DNA of 64,000 nt, from the NCBI GenBank assembly GCA_023241745.1, contig JALQCY010000003.1:496001-560000 (forward strand), written 5' to 3'. Positions 27,643 through 36,326 of this stretch are shown here, piece by piece. Every line of letters starts with the position of its first letter. Within the stretch, counting starts at the first letter, position 1. Made by a program: the position numbers and the translations under genes. The notes beneath the pieces are model-generated. The model was not told where the DNA came from. It saw nothing but the letters and a program-made list of their open reading frames with translations, and did no database searches. This DNA comes from Isoptericola peretonis (lineage in GTDB: Bacteria; Actinomycetota; Actinomycetes; Actinomycetales; Cellulomonadaceae).

Positions 27643-28821
27643 ATGAGGGGACCAGTCCCGACGCTGCGGGACGTCGCCGAACGGGCGGGGGTGTCGCCGA
27701 CGACGGTCTCGCGGGTCATCAACGCCAGCGGCTTCGTCAGCCGGGAAGCGAGGGCGGCGATCCGGCAGGCGATAGACGAGCTCGGCTATGTGCCGTCGGC
27801 GTCCGCGCGCGGTCTCGCGTCGCGGCACACGGCGATGGTCGGGCTGTGCCTGCCCGTCGTCGACGCCGACACCGACCTGGCGGACCGGTCGGATCGGCGT
27901 CCGCCGCCCCGCGTGCCAGGCCTGCCCGGCGCCGAGACGGTGCCCGTGGTGGTCGACACCGACCCGGAGGCGATCATCTCCTGGGGCGGCATGTACTTCG
28001 GCGAGGTGGTGCGCGGCGCCGAGTTCGCGGCGTGGGAGGCCGGGCTCGCCATCACGGTCGCGATGACCCGTGCGCCCGACCTCGAGGCGCGCGTGCTCAA
28101 CATGGCGGGCCGGGTCGACGGCATGGTCGTCGTCAGCGGGACGCTCCCGGACGACCTGCTCGAGCACGTCGCCCGGCGCGTTCCTGTCGTGATCCTCACC
28201 GGGCTCGGCCCCGAGAGCGCCCACGACCGCGTGACGGTGCGTAACGCGGAGGGCGTGGAGCGCCTCGTCGAGCACCTCCTGACGGATCACGGCATCACGT
28301 CCCTCGAGTACGTGGCCGCGCCGGAGGGGACGCCCGACGACGAGGAGCGCTTCCGCGGGTTCTGTCGCGCCCTGACGCGCGCCGGGATCGAGGCGCCGGC
28401 GGCCCCGCGGCTGCGGGGCGACTGGGAACGAGGGCGGGGGCGCGAGATCGCGCGGGGGCTGGTCGACGGCCTGGGTCGCGGCGGGACGCTCCCGGGCGCC
28501 CTGGTCTGCTGCAACGACAACACGGCGCTCGGGCTGCTCGACGTGTTCGCGGCGCACGGTGTCCGGGTGCCCGAGGACGTCGTGGTCACGGGCTTCGACG
28601 GCGTCGAGGCCGCTCGGACGTCCGCGCCACCGCTCACCACCGTGGAGCAGCCGATGGCGGAGCTGGGGCGGGCAGCGGTCGAGGTCCTCACGGCCCGCAT
28701 CGCGGCGCCTGCCCGCCGTGCCGCGACCACGAGCCTCCCCGTGACCGTGGTGCTGCGGGGGAGCTGCGGCGCACATCCCCCGGTCGGCGTCGACGGCCGG
28801 GCGGGAGAGGATCCCGCCTGA
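27643..28821 (+). CDS. LacI-family transcriptional regulator
   Basis: A 392-residue regulator with a classical LacI helix-turn-helix (TLRDVAERAGVSPTTVSRVI) and hinge ending in SARGLASRHT, then a sugar-sensor domain. Between the first two sensor strands lies an extra charged and proline-rich stretch of about 30 residues (DADTDLADRSDRRPPPRVPG) not usual in the family. The ATG at 27643 follows GGGAG with good spacing; an ATG three codons earlier is possible. It may be co-transcribed with the hydroxyacid dehydrogenase gene 51 bases downstream. Confidence 0.9.
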   Translation: MRGPVPTLRDVAERAGVSPTTVSRVINASGFVSREARAAIRQAIDELGYVPSASARGLASRHTAMVGLCLPVVDADTDLADRSDRRPPPRVPGLPGAETVPVVVDTDPEAIISWGGMYFGEVVRGAEFAAWEAGLAITVAMTRAPDLEARVLNMAGRVDGMVVVSGTLPDDLLEHVARRVPVVILTGLGPESAHDRVTVRNAEGVERLVEHLLTDHGITSLEYVAAPEGTPDDEERFRGFCRALTRAGIEAPAAPRLRGDWERGRGREIARGLVDGLGRGGTLPGALVCCNDNTALGLLDVFAAHGVRVPEDVVVTGFDGVEAARTSAPPLTTVEQPMAELGRAAVEVLTARIAAPARRAATTSLPVTVVLRGSCGAHPPVGVDGRAGEDPA

Positions 28822-28872
28822 GCGCCGGCCACCGTACGGTGGCCCGGTACCAGCCCTTCCGAGGAGGTCATC

Positions 28873-29814
28873 GTGCGCGTCGCCGTCCTGGACGACTATC
28901 AGCGGGTCGCCCACCGCTTCGCCGACTGGGCGGGCCTGGGGGCCGAGGTCGACTTCCTCGACCGTCCTCTGCCCGACGACGACGCGGTGGCCGAGGCGCT
29001 CGCCGGGTACGACGTCGTCGTCGCCATGCGGGAGCGGACGCCGTTCACCGCCGCGCGGCTGGCGCGGCTGCCCGACCTGCGGCTGCTGGTGACCACCGGC
29101 CGGCAGAACGCCGCGATCGACCTCGACGCGGCGCGGGCGCGGGGCGTCGTCGTGTGCGGCACGGAGTCGCCCGCCAACGCGACGCCCGAGCTCACGTGGG
29201 CGCTGATCCTGGCCGTCCTGCGGCACGTGCCGGCCGAGGACCGGGCGGTGCGCGACGGCGGCTGGCAGCACACCGTGGGCGGGGACCTGGAGGGCCGGCG
29301 GCTGGGCGTCGTCGGCCTCGGGCGCCTCGGGTCGAGGGTGGCGCGGGTCGGCCTCGCGTTCGGGATGGACGTCGTCGCCTGGAGCCAGCGCCTCGACCCG
29401 GCGCGCGCGGCAGAGGCTGGCGTGCGCGCCGTCGCGAAGGACGAGCTGTTCGCGACGGCGGACGTCGTCACCGTGCACTACAAGCTGAGCGAAAGAAGTC
29501 GCGGCCTCGTGGGCGCCGCCGACCTGGCCCGCATGAAGCGCGACGCGATCCTCGTCAACACCTCGCGAGGCGGGCTCGTGGACACCGGCGCCCTCCTCGC
29601 CGCCCTGCACGACGGCCGGATCGGCGGGGCCGGCCTCGACGTCTACGACGCCGAGCCGCTGCCCGCCGACCACCCGCTGCGCACCGCGCCGCGCACGGTG
29701 CTCACCCCGCACCTCGGCTACGTCACCGAGGCCACGTACGGGACGTTCTACGGCCAGGCCGTCGAGGACGTCGCCGCCTGGGCGGCGGGGGCGCCGGTGC
29801 GGGTGCTCGGCTAG
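28873..29814 (+). CDS. D-2-hydroxyacid dehydrogenase
   Basis: NAD(P)-dependent dehydrogenase of the D-isomer family, 313 residues. It has the catalytic domain halves around a Rossmann domain with RLGVVGLGRLGSRVARVG. The active-site Arg lies in VNTSRGGLVDTGAL and the catalytic His in TPHLGYVTEATYG. Reaction: interconversion of a 2-hydroxy acid and a 2-oxo acid; the substrate is not evident. The GTG start has a strong GAGGAGG site. Confidence 0.9.
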   Translation: MRVAVLDDYQRVAHRFADWAGLGAEVDFLDRPLPDDDAVAEALAGYDVVVAMRERTPFTAARLARLPDLRLLVTTGRQNAAIDLDAARARGVVVCGTESPANATPELTWALILAVLRHVPAEDRAVRDGGWQHTVGGDLEGRRLGVVGLGRLGSRVARVGLAFGMDVVAWSQRLDPARAAEAGVRAVAKDELFATADVVTVHYKLSERSRGLVGAADLARMKRDAILVNTSRGGLVDTGALLAALHDGRIGGAGLDVYDAEPLPADHPLRTAPRTVLTPHLGYVTEATYGTFYGQAVEDVAAWAAGAPVRVLG

Positions 29815-29821
29815 CCGTGGG

Positions 29822-30250
29822 TCAGACGGACAGGCCGGCGTCCTCGAAGGACGAGTAGGTGGAGAACGCCGCGAACAGCCCGCCGAACATCGCGAGCACG
29901 ATGAACAGCACGTACAGCACCCAGAGCGCCGTGAAGACGATGGACAGCCACAGCCCCCACTTGCCCAGCATGTTGGGGTAGCCGACCTTCTTCGACTCCG
30001 AGAGGGCCATGGCGGAGACGACGATCCCGGCGGGGGAGATGACGAAGGCGAGGATGAACCCGACGATCCCCATCGTCTTGCCGGGCGGCTCCGGCGCGTA
30101 GGCGGGGTAGCCCGGGGCCGGGTACGGGGCCTGCGGGTAGCCCGCCTGCGGGTAGCCGGGCTGGTCGTAGCCGGGCTGGGCGTAGCCCTGCGGAGGCTGC
30201 TGCGGGTTCTGCTGCTGGTACGGCTCGCCGGCCGGGTACGGATCGCTCAC
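29822..30250 (-). CDS. DUF4190-like membrane protein with Gln/Pro/Tyr-rich tail
   Basis: A 142-residue protein. The first about 55 residues are a low-complexity cytoplasmic tail with repeats of the type PGYPQAGYPQAP, followed by two membrane helices (GIVGFILAFVISPAGIVVSA; WGLWLSIVFTALWVLYVLF). This layout is common in actinobacterial proteins of unknown role, some close to division or secretion genes. Confidence 0.75.
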   Translation of the reverse strand: MSDPYPAGEPYQQQNPQQPPQGYAQPGYDQPGYPQAGYPQAPYPAPGYPAYAPEPPGKTMGIVGFILAFVISPAGIVVSAMALSESKKVGYPNMLGKWGLWLSIVFTALWVLYVLFIVLAMFGGLFAAFSTYSSFEDAGLSV

Positions 30251-30295
30251 CGGGACAGTGTCGTGGACCGACCGTCCCCGGCGCCAGCACCGGTG

Positions 30296-31270
30296 TCAGC
30301 CGTCGACCGCCCGGGCGTACCTCGCGGCGAGGACGCGCAGGTGCGCCACGAGCTCCGGAGGCTCGGTGACGTGGAAGTCGAGGCCGAGCATGCCGATCCA
30401 CACGGCGACCACCTCGACGCTGTCGCCGCCGGTGACGAGCACGCTGCGCCCGTCCGGAAGCGCCTCGACGGTGCCGACCGCCGGGTTGATGCGGCCCAGC
30501 ACCTCCTCGGCGGGGGCGTCCACGGTGATGCGGGCGTGCACGGCCCACCCGGTGCGCGCGACCTCCTGCACCACGAACTCCGTGAAGTCGCCGGGGAACG
30601 GCACGGGGGTGAAGCGTCGGCCGCCGGGGGTGCGCAAGCGCAGCCAGTCGACGCGGTACGGGGCCCACTCGCCCGTCGCGGCGCCCGCCCCGGCGGCGGG
30701 CCCGACCCGGCGGGCGACCAGGAACCATCGTCGCTGCCAGGAGACGAGGCGGTACGGCTCGAGCTCCACGGGGTCGTCGCGGTAGTGCGCCCGCAGCCCC
30801 TGGTGGTCGCGGATGGCGTCGGCGACGGCCGCGAGGGTGCCGGAGTCGATCCCGGGGTCCTCGACGTTGGAGCCCGTGTTCTCGGGGCCGGTCGTGCTCG
30901 CGTCGCGGATCGCGGCGAGCCGGCGGCGCAGCCGGTCGGGCATCACCTGCTCGAGCTTCGTGAGCGCCGACTGCCCGGACTCCTCGAACCCGGCCGTGGC
31001 GGTGGCCGCGCGGAGCGCGACGGCGACGGCGACCGCCTCCGCGTCGTCGAGCAGCAGCGGAGGCAGGCGGGCTCCCGCGCCGAGCCGGTAGCGGCCGCCC
31101 GGGCCCCGGACGGCGTCGACCGGGTAGCCGAGCTCGCGCAGCCGCGCCACGTCGTTGCGGATCGTCCGGTCCGTGACGTCGAGCCGCGCGGCCAGGTCTG
31201 CTCCCGACCAGTCCGGCCGCGACTGGAGGAGGCCGAGCAGCGTCAGCATCCGAGCTGAGGTGGAGCCCAT
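30296..31270 (-). CDS. HTH/WYL-domain transcriptional regulator
   Basis: A 324-residue regulator: N-terminal helix-turn-helix (RLDVTDRTIRNDVARLRELG), a WYL domain around VELEPYRLVSWQRRWFLVAR, and a C-terminal WCX extension. WYL proteins sense nucleic-acid fragments or small ligands. The ATG follows GGAGGT. It is divergent from the epoxide hydrolase gene, 134 bases away, with inverted repeats between, so it probably controls that gene and itself. Confidence 0.9.
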   Translation of the reverse strand: MGSTSARMLTLLGLLQSRPDWSGADLAARLDVTDRTIRNDVARLRELGYPVDAVRGPGGRYRLGAGARLPPLLLDDAEAVAVAVALRAATATAGFEESGQSALTKLEQVMPDRLRRRLAAIRDASTTGPENTGSNVEDPGIDSGTLAAVADAIRDHQGLRAHYRDDPVELEPYRLVSWQRRWFLVARRVGPAAGAGAATGEWAPYRVDWLRLRTPGGRRFTPVPFPGDFTEFVVQEVARTGWAVHARITVDAPAEEVLGRINPAVGTVEALPDGRSVLVTGGDSVEVVAVWIGMLGLDFHVTEPPELVAHLRVLAARYARAVDG

Positions 31271-31320
31271 CGCGACCTCCGGGGACTCGTCGGGAACTGG
31301 TCCGAACCCGGCCAGAATAA

Positions 31321-31341
31321 CGGAAAGAACCGTTCCGGAAC
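31321..31341. promoter_or_regulatory. Inverted repeats between WYL regulator and epoxide hydrolase
   Basis: Overlapping symmetric elements: CGGAA and TTCCG around seven bases (31321-31337), and the perfect ten-base palindrome GTTCCGGAAC (31332-31341). Their place in a divergent promoter region suggests a regulator site, but no consensus is known to me. Confidence 0.4.
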
Positions 31342-31404
31342 CCTTCCTAGGGTGGGTGTCAGGAGCTGGGGAGAGGGCCCGGCTCACGATCTCGGGAGAA
31401 CGCC

Positions 31405-32541
31405 ATGACCACCACCGCCGGTCGGACCAGCATCGAGCTCCGCCCCTTCACCGCCGTCGCCGCGCAGGCTGACCTGGAGGACCTGCAGCAGCGGCTCGAG
31501 CGCACCCGCTTCGCCCCGGCCGCCCCGGGGGACTCCTGGGACTACGGGACGCCCGAGTCGTACCTGCGCGACATGGTCGAGCGGTGGAAGGGCTTCGACT
31601 GGCGCGCCGTCGAGGCTCGCCTGAACGCCTACCCGCAGTTCACCACCGAGATCGACGGGCAGCCGCTGCACTTCCTGCACGTGCGCTCGCCGAACCCCGG
31701 CGCGACGCCGCTCCTGCTCGCGCACACCTACCCGGGCTCGGTGCTCGACTTCCTCGACATGATCGACCCGCTCGTCGACCCGGTCGCCCACGGCGGCCGC
31801 GCCGAGGACGCCTTCGACGTCGTCGTCCCGTCCATGCCGGGCTTCGGCTTCTCGACGCCGCTCGTCGGCGAGGGCTGGACGATGGCGCGGGTCGCCCGGA
31901 CGTACGACGCCCTGATGCGGGGGCTCGGCTACGCGTCGTACGGCATCCACGGCAGCGACGGCGGCGCGATGGTCGGCCGCGAGCTGGCGGTCCTCGACCC
32001 CGAGGGCTTCCGCGGCGCGCACGTGCTGCACCTCTTCTCGTTCCCGTCCGGGGCGCCGGGGGAGATGGACGACTTCGGCCCGGCCGAGTACGCCGCCCTG
32101 GCGCACGCCCAGTGGTTCCAGTCGGTGGGGGCGTACAACACGATGAACGCGTCGCGGCCGCAGACCGTCGCGGCCGGGCTGGCGGACTCGCCGGTCGCGA
32201 CGCTCGCCTACTCCGAGCTGTTCGAGAGCTTCGGCAACGGCACGTCGCTGGTGAGCCCGGAGCAGGTCCTCGCGCAGGCGACGCTGTACTGGCTCACCAA
32301 CACGTACGCGACGGCCGCGCGGTACCACTACGCGGAGCAGCACTCCGGCGCCGAGCCGGTCGTGAGCACCGGACGCATCGGCGTCGCGGTGTTCAAGGAC
32401 GACTTCCAGACCATCCGCAGCCTCGCCGAGCGCGACAACGCGCGGATCGAGCACTGGTCGACGTTCCCGCGCGGCGGGCACTTCGCCGCCATGGAGGTGC
32501 CGCAGGACGTCGTCGCCGACCTGCGGGTCTTCTTCGCCTGA
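31405..32541 (+). CDS. Epoxide hydrolase-family alpha/beta hydrolase
   Basis: A 378-residue hydrolase with the N-terminal epoxide hydrolase lid region (RPFTAVAAQADLEDLQQRL; RWKGFDWRAVEARLN) followed by the alpha/beta fold. The nucleophile is Asp185 in IHGSDGGAMVG and the charge-relay His lies in PRGGHFAAME near the C-terminus. The oxyanion motif, usually HGWPGS, reads HTYPGS (107-112). It would open epoxides to diols; the natural substrate is unknown. GGGAGAACGCC precedes the ATG. Confidence 0.88.
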   Translation: MTTTAGRTSIELRPFTAVAAQADLEDLQQRLERTRFAPAAPGDSWDYGTPESYLRDMVERWKGFDWRAVEARLNAYPQFTTEIDGQPLHFLHVRSPNPGATPLLLAHTYPGSVLDFLDMIDPLVDPVAHGGRAEDAFDVVVPSMPGFGFSTPLVGEGWTMARVARTYDALMRGLGYASYGIHGSDGGAMVGRELAVLDPEGFRGAHVLHLFSFPSGAPGEMDDFGPAEYAALAHAQWFQSVGAYNTMNASRPQTVAAGLADSPVATLAYSELFESFGNGTSLVSPEQVLAQATLYWLTNTYATAARYHYAEQHSGAEPVVSTGRIGVAVFKDDFQTIRSLAERDNARIEHWSTFPRGGHFAAMEVPQDVVADLRVFFA

Positions 32542-32554
32542 GCGTTCCTCCGGT

Positions 32555-32608
32555 TCTCTTCGGCACCGGGTGGATCGCTTCGGCAGGGGAGGGTGCCGAA
32601 GAGATCCA
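32555..32608 (+). other. Paired inverted repeats with two competing stems
   Basis: A 13-base perfect inverted repeat, TCTCTTCGGCACC (32555-32567) with GGTGCCGAAGAGA (32592-32604). A second stem of 15 bases with one mismatch uses TGGATCGCTTCGGCA (32571-32585) and 32594-32608 around an eight-base loop. Both compete for the same 3' strand. It lies between the epoxide hydrolase and siderophore-interacting genes. It may be a terminator or a conformational switch; no U-run is present. Confidence 0.5.
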
Positions 32609-32645
32609 CTCCGTGCCGACCTGATCAGCGTGGTGGAATCGCAGG

Positions 32646-33494
32646 GTGTTCTCGCGACCCCGTACCCGCCTCGAACTCGTCCCCCGCCGCGTGCGCGTGC
32701 ATGCCGTCACCCGGCTGACGGGCTCGATGCGCCGGACGACGTTCCGCGACGTCGACGGCGCCGACCCCGACGCCCCGACCTCGCTCGGCGCGCTGGCCGC
32801 GCCCGGCCCGGAGGACCACGTCAAGGTCTTCCTGCCCGACCCGGCCACCGGCGAGCTCCACGCCCCCACCCTCGCCGCCGACGGCGGGCTGCAGCGGCCC
32901 ACCGGCGTCGTCTCCATCTCGCGCGACTACACCGTGCGTGCCACGCGGACGGTCGACGGGGTCGCCGAGCTCGACGTCGACTGGGTGCTGCACGGCGACG
33001 AGGGGCCGGCCTCCGCCTGGGCGGCCCGCGCCTCCGAGGGCGACGAGGTCGTCCTCGCCGGGCCGCGCGGCAGCGTCGGGGTGCCCGACGGCGTGGGGCG
33101 CCTCACGCTCGCCGGCGACGAGACCGGCCTGCCGGCGCTCGCCCGCTGGGTGGGGGCCGTCGGCGCAGGCGTGCCGGTGACCGCGATCGTCGAGATCGGC
33201 GACGACGTGGACGAGGCCTTCGTCGAGGCCGAGCTGGGCCGCGCGACCGTCGAGATCCTCTACCGCACCGACGGTCCCGGTCAGCTCGAGGACGCGGTGC
33301 GCTCCCTCGGGGGGTTGGAGGACGACGAGCTGTTCGTCGGCCTCGGCGAGGCCGGTGACCTCGTGCCCGTGCGGCGGCACCTCCGTCGGGAGCTGGGCCT
33401 GCCCGCCGACCAGGTGGCGGTCTCCGGGTACTGGCGCCGCGGCGTCGTCAACCTCGACCACCACCTGCCGCTGGACCCGGCCGACCCCGACTGA
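32646..33494 (+). CDS. Siderophore-interacting protein (ferric-siderophore reductase family)
   Basis: Flavin- and NAD(P)H-binding protein of the ViuB/SIP family, 282 residues, which reduces iron from imported siderophores in the cytoplasm. It has an N-terminal FAD-binding barrel (PEDHVKVFLPDPATGE; GVVSISRDYTVRATR instead of the usual RxYTxR motif) and a C-terminal SIP domain with LTLAGDETGLPALARW and VSGYWRRG. The start is a GTG. No siderophore genes are nearby in the window. Confidence 0.85.
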   Translation: MFSRPRTRLELVPRRVRVHAVTRLTGSMRRTTFRDVDGADPDAPTSLGALAAPGPEDHVKVFLPDPATGELHAPTLAADGGLQRPTGVVSISRDYTVRATRTVDGVAELDVDWVLHGDEGPASAWAARASEGDEVVLAGPRGSVGVPDGVGRLTLAGDETGLPALARWVGAVGAGVPVTAIVEIGDDVDEAFVEAELGRATVEILYRTDGPGQLEDAVRSLGGLEDDELFVGLGEAGDLVPVRRHLRRELGLPADQVAVSGYWRRGVVNLDHHLPLDPADPD

Positions 33495-33511
33495 GCCGCC
33501 CGCACCCCGGC

Positions 33512-33727
33512 CGAGCGGGCACGTTCCTCGTCGGGCCCCGGGGGACGAACGTGCCGCGCCACTACGTGCTGCTGGTCGGGCACGCGAACGGCGAGCTGCA
33601 GTTCTACGAGCCGGGCAGCGGCGAGGTGCGCAGCGTCGGCGTCGAGGACGCGGTGGCCGGCCACGGCCCCATCGGCGCGTACGGCGGCTGGGACGCGATC
33701 TACGGCGCGGCGGTCCCCGAGGGCTGA
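33512..33727 (+). pseudogene. Remnant of the C-terminus of a peptidase C39-like protein
   Basis: An open frame that starts without its own domain beginning, just after the siderophore-interacting gene, and reads like the end of a papain-like (C39-like) protein: VPRHYVLLVGHANGELQFYE, then a short tail ending in GGWDAIYGAAVPEG. The HYVLLVG core with the following FYEPGSGEV is typical of the catalytic-His region of such folds. The Cys half is absent. It could instead be a 58-residue protein starting at GTG 33551. Assignment by resemblance only. Confidence 0.4.
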
Positions 33728-33751
33728 CCCCGGCCGCGGCGCCGCCGGCCG

Positions 33752-34384
33752 TCAGGGCAGCACGTCGCCGAGAGAGAGGTCCTCGGGGACCTGCCCGGCC
33801 GTGCCCGGGCCCGCCGGGGCGTCCGGGGCCAGGCAGGTGGCTCCGGTGACGGGCCCGAGGTTCCACGGGTCCGCCGACCACGGGTCGGCGGGCTCCGTGT
33901 GGAACGGCGCGTACAGGCTGGTCGTGGCGCCGTCCTCGGAGACGTCGACGCGCGCCGCAGCCGTGAAGCCGTCCAGCGTGCGGGTCGCCACGACCGCCGC
34001 CGCCTCCACCGCGCCGTCGTCCGTCGGCGCGTCGCAGGACACCATCGCCGGGGTCCAGCCGGCGTCGCGCAGCGCGGCGAGCAGCTCCGCCCCGGCGTAC
34101 TGCACGGCCGGGGGGCTCTCCGGCGCGAGGGCGTCGAGCGGCTGCGTCGACGTGGTGCTCGCCCGGTAGGCCACGACGTTCGCCGACCCGGCGGCGGCCC
34201 GGGCGGGGGACGGGTCCTGCTCGCCGGGCACGGGCATCGCCTGCTCCAGCGTGGTGAGGCGGCTCGCGTCGACGTCGTCCGGGGTCACCGGGTCGGGCCC
34301 GCAGCCGGCAGCGACAGCCGCCAGCAGCCCGGCGACGATCGCCGCCGGCAGAGCACGGGAGCCGGCGCGGCGCGGCGGTGTCAT
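33752..34384 (-). CDS. Predicted lipoprotein of unknown function
   Basis: A 210-residue protein with a signal peptide ending in a lipobox (AAVAAGC, Cys at about residue 28). The mature part is acidic and Ala-rich, with a small alpha/beta region (LLAALRDAGWTPAMVSCDAP; ATRTLDGFTAAARVDVSED) like other actinobacterial secreted proteins. I do not recognise a named family. Two Cys residues late in the sequence might form a disulfide. Confidence 0.75.
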   Translation of the reverse strand: MTPPRRAGSRALPAAIVAGLLAAVAAGCGPDPVTPDDVDASRLTTLEQAMPVPGEQDPSPARAAAGSANVVAYRASTTSTQPLDALAPESPPAVQYAGAELLAALRDAGWTPAMVSCDAPTDDGAVEAAAVVATRTLDGFTAAARVDVSEDGATTSLYAPFHTEPADPWSADPWNLGPVTGATCLAPDAPAGPGTAGQVPEDLSLGDVLP

Positions 34385-34423
34385 GGGCGAGCCTAGCGGC
34401 GACGCATCGGCCTGTAGCGCCGG

Positions 34424-34897
34424 TCAGGCGGTGGCGTTCTCCGTCTCGCCGCGCAGCGCGTCGATCTGCTCCTGCAGCGTGGACAGCAGGTCGGCGACGG
34501 TGTCGGCGCCGTTCTTCCGCGCCTCGTCGGTCACGTGCCGCACCTCGGCCGACGCCGCCTCGAGCGCGACCTGCGCGTCCTCGAGGGCGACCACCGCGCC
34601 GTCCTCCGACTCCTGGGCCTGCGCGAGGGCGTCGCGCGCCTCGTCGGTCGCGGCTTGGGCGGAGGCCATGGCGTTGGTGACGTCGTCGCGCAGGTCGACG
34701 GGAATCCCGGTGACCTGCTCCTCGATGCGCTGCAGGTCGTCGTCGATGGCCGCGGCCTGGTTCTGCGCGTCGGCGATGAACTGTTCGACGTCGGCGGGGG
34801 CGGAACACGCGCCGAGCATCATCGCGAGGGCGAGCAGGCTCGCCGCGGCAAGACGGGTCGTCGTCTTGCCCTTCACCGATGTCGTCGCTGACGTCAT
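34424..34897 (-). CDS. Predicted lipoprotein with coiled coil
   Basis: A 157-residue protein with a lipoprotein signal (LLALAMMLGAC, Cys at about residue 31) followed by a long Ala/Glu/Asp-rich helix from about residue 40 to the end, with heptad-like spacing (IDDDLQRIEEQVTGI; ARDALAQAQESEDGAV). It is probably a surface-anchored coiled-coil stalk. No family recognised. It lies 39 bases upstream of the preceding lipoprotein gene on the same strand. Confidence 0.75.
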   Translation of the reverse strand: MTSATTSVKGKTTTRLAAASLLALAMMLGACSAPADVEQFIADAQNQAAAIDDDLQRIEEQVTGIPVDLRDDVTNAMASAQAATDEARDALAQAQESEDGAVVALEDAQVALEAASAEVRHVTDEARKNGADTVADLLSTLQEQIDALRGETENATA

Positions 34898-35023
34898 GCC
34901 CTGATTGTGCCCTGTCGAGCCTGGGAATCCCCTGGTCTCGTCCACAGAAGCTGTGGAGATCTTGGACACAGCTCGTTCCGCGCAGCCCAGGACGCCGGCC
35001 CCGCGCGACGGCAGGATGACGGC

Positions 35024-36301
35024 ATGAGCGCCCTGACGACGGCCGAGCTGACCGCGATCTACACCGACCTGCACGCGCATCCGGAGCTCGGGTTCGCCGA
35101 GCACCGCACCGCCGGGATCGTCGCGGGGCGGCTCCGGGGCTGGGGCTACGACGTGCACGAGGGCATCGGCGGCACCGGCGTCGTCGGGGTGCTCGCGAAC
35201 GGGGCGGGGCCGCGCGTCCTCCTGCGCGCCGACATGGACGGGCTGCCCGTCACCGAGCGCACGGGCCTGCCGTACGCGCCGACGGACACCGCCACGACGC
35301 CGGAGGGTCTGGAGTCCGGCACCATGCACGCCTGCGGCCACGACGTGCACACCACCTGCCTGCTCGGCGCGGCGGCGGCGCTCGCCGAGCGACGCGGCGA
35401 CTGGGCCGGCACGCTCGTGGTCCTCTTCCAGCCCGCCGAGGAGGTCGGCGAGGGCGCGCGCCGGATGGTCGCCGACGGCCTGTACGACCGCATCGGCGTG
35501 GTGCCCGACGTCGTCCTGGGGCAGCACGTGATGCCGCTGCCCGTGGGCGTGGTCAGCCTGACCCCGGGGACGGCGATGGCGGCCGCCGACTCGATGCGCA
35601 TCACGCTGCACGGGTCCGGCGGGCACGGCTCGAGCCCGGAGGCGACGGTCGACCCGGTGGTCATGGCCGCGGCCACCGTGCTGCGGCTGCAGGGCATCGT
35701 GTCGCGGGAGGTCGGGGCCACCGAGTCGGCCGTCGTCACCGTCGGCTCCGTCCAGGCGGGCACGCAGGCGAACGTCATCCCCGACCGCGCCGACCTGCTG
35801 GTCAACGTCCGCACGTTCGACACCGGCGTGCGCGACCGCGTGCTCGCCGCGATCCGGCGCATCGTCGACGCCGAGGCCGCGGCGTCCGGGGCGCCGCGGC
35901 CGCCGGAGCACGCGTCGGTCGCGGCGTTCCACCTCACGACCAATGACGCGCCGGCGACGGCGCGCACCCGGGAAGCGCTCGAGCGTGCGCTCGCCGCCGA
36001 GCGGCCCCGCGTCGAGACGGCCGGCGGCAGGACCCTCGTCATGAGCCTGCCGCCGCTGTCCGGCTCCGAGGACGTCGGCGACCTCGCCGCGGCCGCCGGG
36101 GCGCCGCTCGTGTACTGGTTCCTCGGCGGGTTCGACGCCGCGCTCTTCGAGGGCTTCGACCCCGCCGCCGCGACGGGGATGGGCGGCCTGCCCGAGGGCG
36201 TCGCGCCCAACCACTCGCCGTTCTTCGCGCCCGTGCCCGAGCCGACCCTCGACCTCGGCGTCGCCACGCTGGTCTCCGCCGCGCGGGAGTGGCTGGACTG
36301 A
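35024..36301 (+). CDS. M20 family amidohydrolase/peptidase
   Basis: Metal-dependent amidohydrolase of 425 residues (N-acyl-amino-acid or hippurate hydrolase type). It has HPELGFAEHRTA at the N-terminus and the metal ligands Cys104 and His106 in MHACGHDVHTT. Downstream are QPAEEVGEGAR with the catalytic Glu, and the dimerisation domain beginning near HGSGGHGSSPEATVDPV. The C-terminal segment PNHSPFFAPVPE carries the last metal His. It likely releases an amino acid from an N-acyl conjugate. It precedes the hut locus and is convergent with hutR. Confidence 0.92.
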   Translation: MSALTTAELTAIYTDLHAHPELGFAEHRTAGIVAGRLRGWGYDVHEGIGGTGVVGVLANGAGPRVLLRADMDGLPVTERTGLPYAPTDTATTPEGLESGTMHACGHDVHTTCLLGAAAALAERRGDWAGTLVVLFQPAEEVGEGARRMVADGLYDRIGVVPDVVLGQHVMPLPVGVVSLTPGTAMAAADSMRITLHGSGGHGSSPEATVDPVVMAAATVLRLQGIVSREVGATESAVVTVGSVQAGTQANVIPDRADLLVNVRTFDTGVRDRVLAAIRRIVDAEAAASGAPRPPEHASVAAFHLTTNDAPATARTREALERALAAERPRVETAGGRTLVMSLPPLSGSEDVGDLAAAAGAPLVYWFLGGFDAALFEGFDPAAATGMGGLPEGVAPNHSPFFAPVPEPTLDLGVATLVSAAREWLD

Positions 36302-36326
36302 CGGTCTCCACAGGCGTCAGCGGGCC

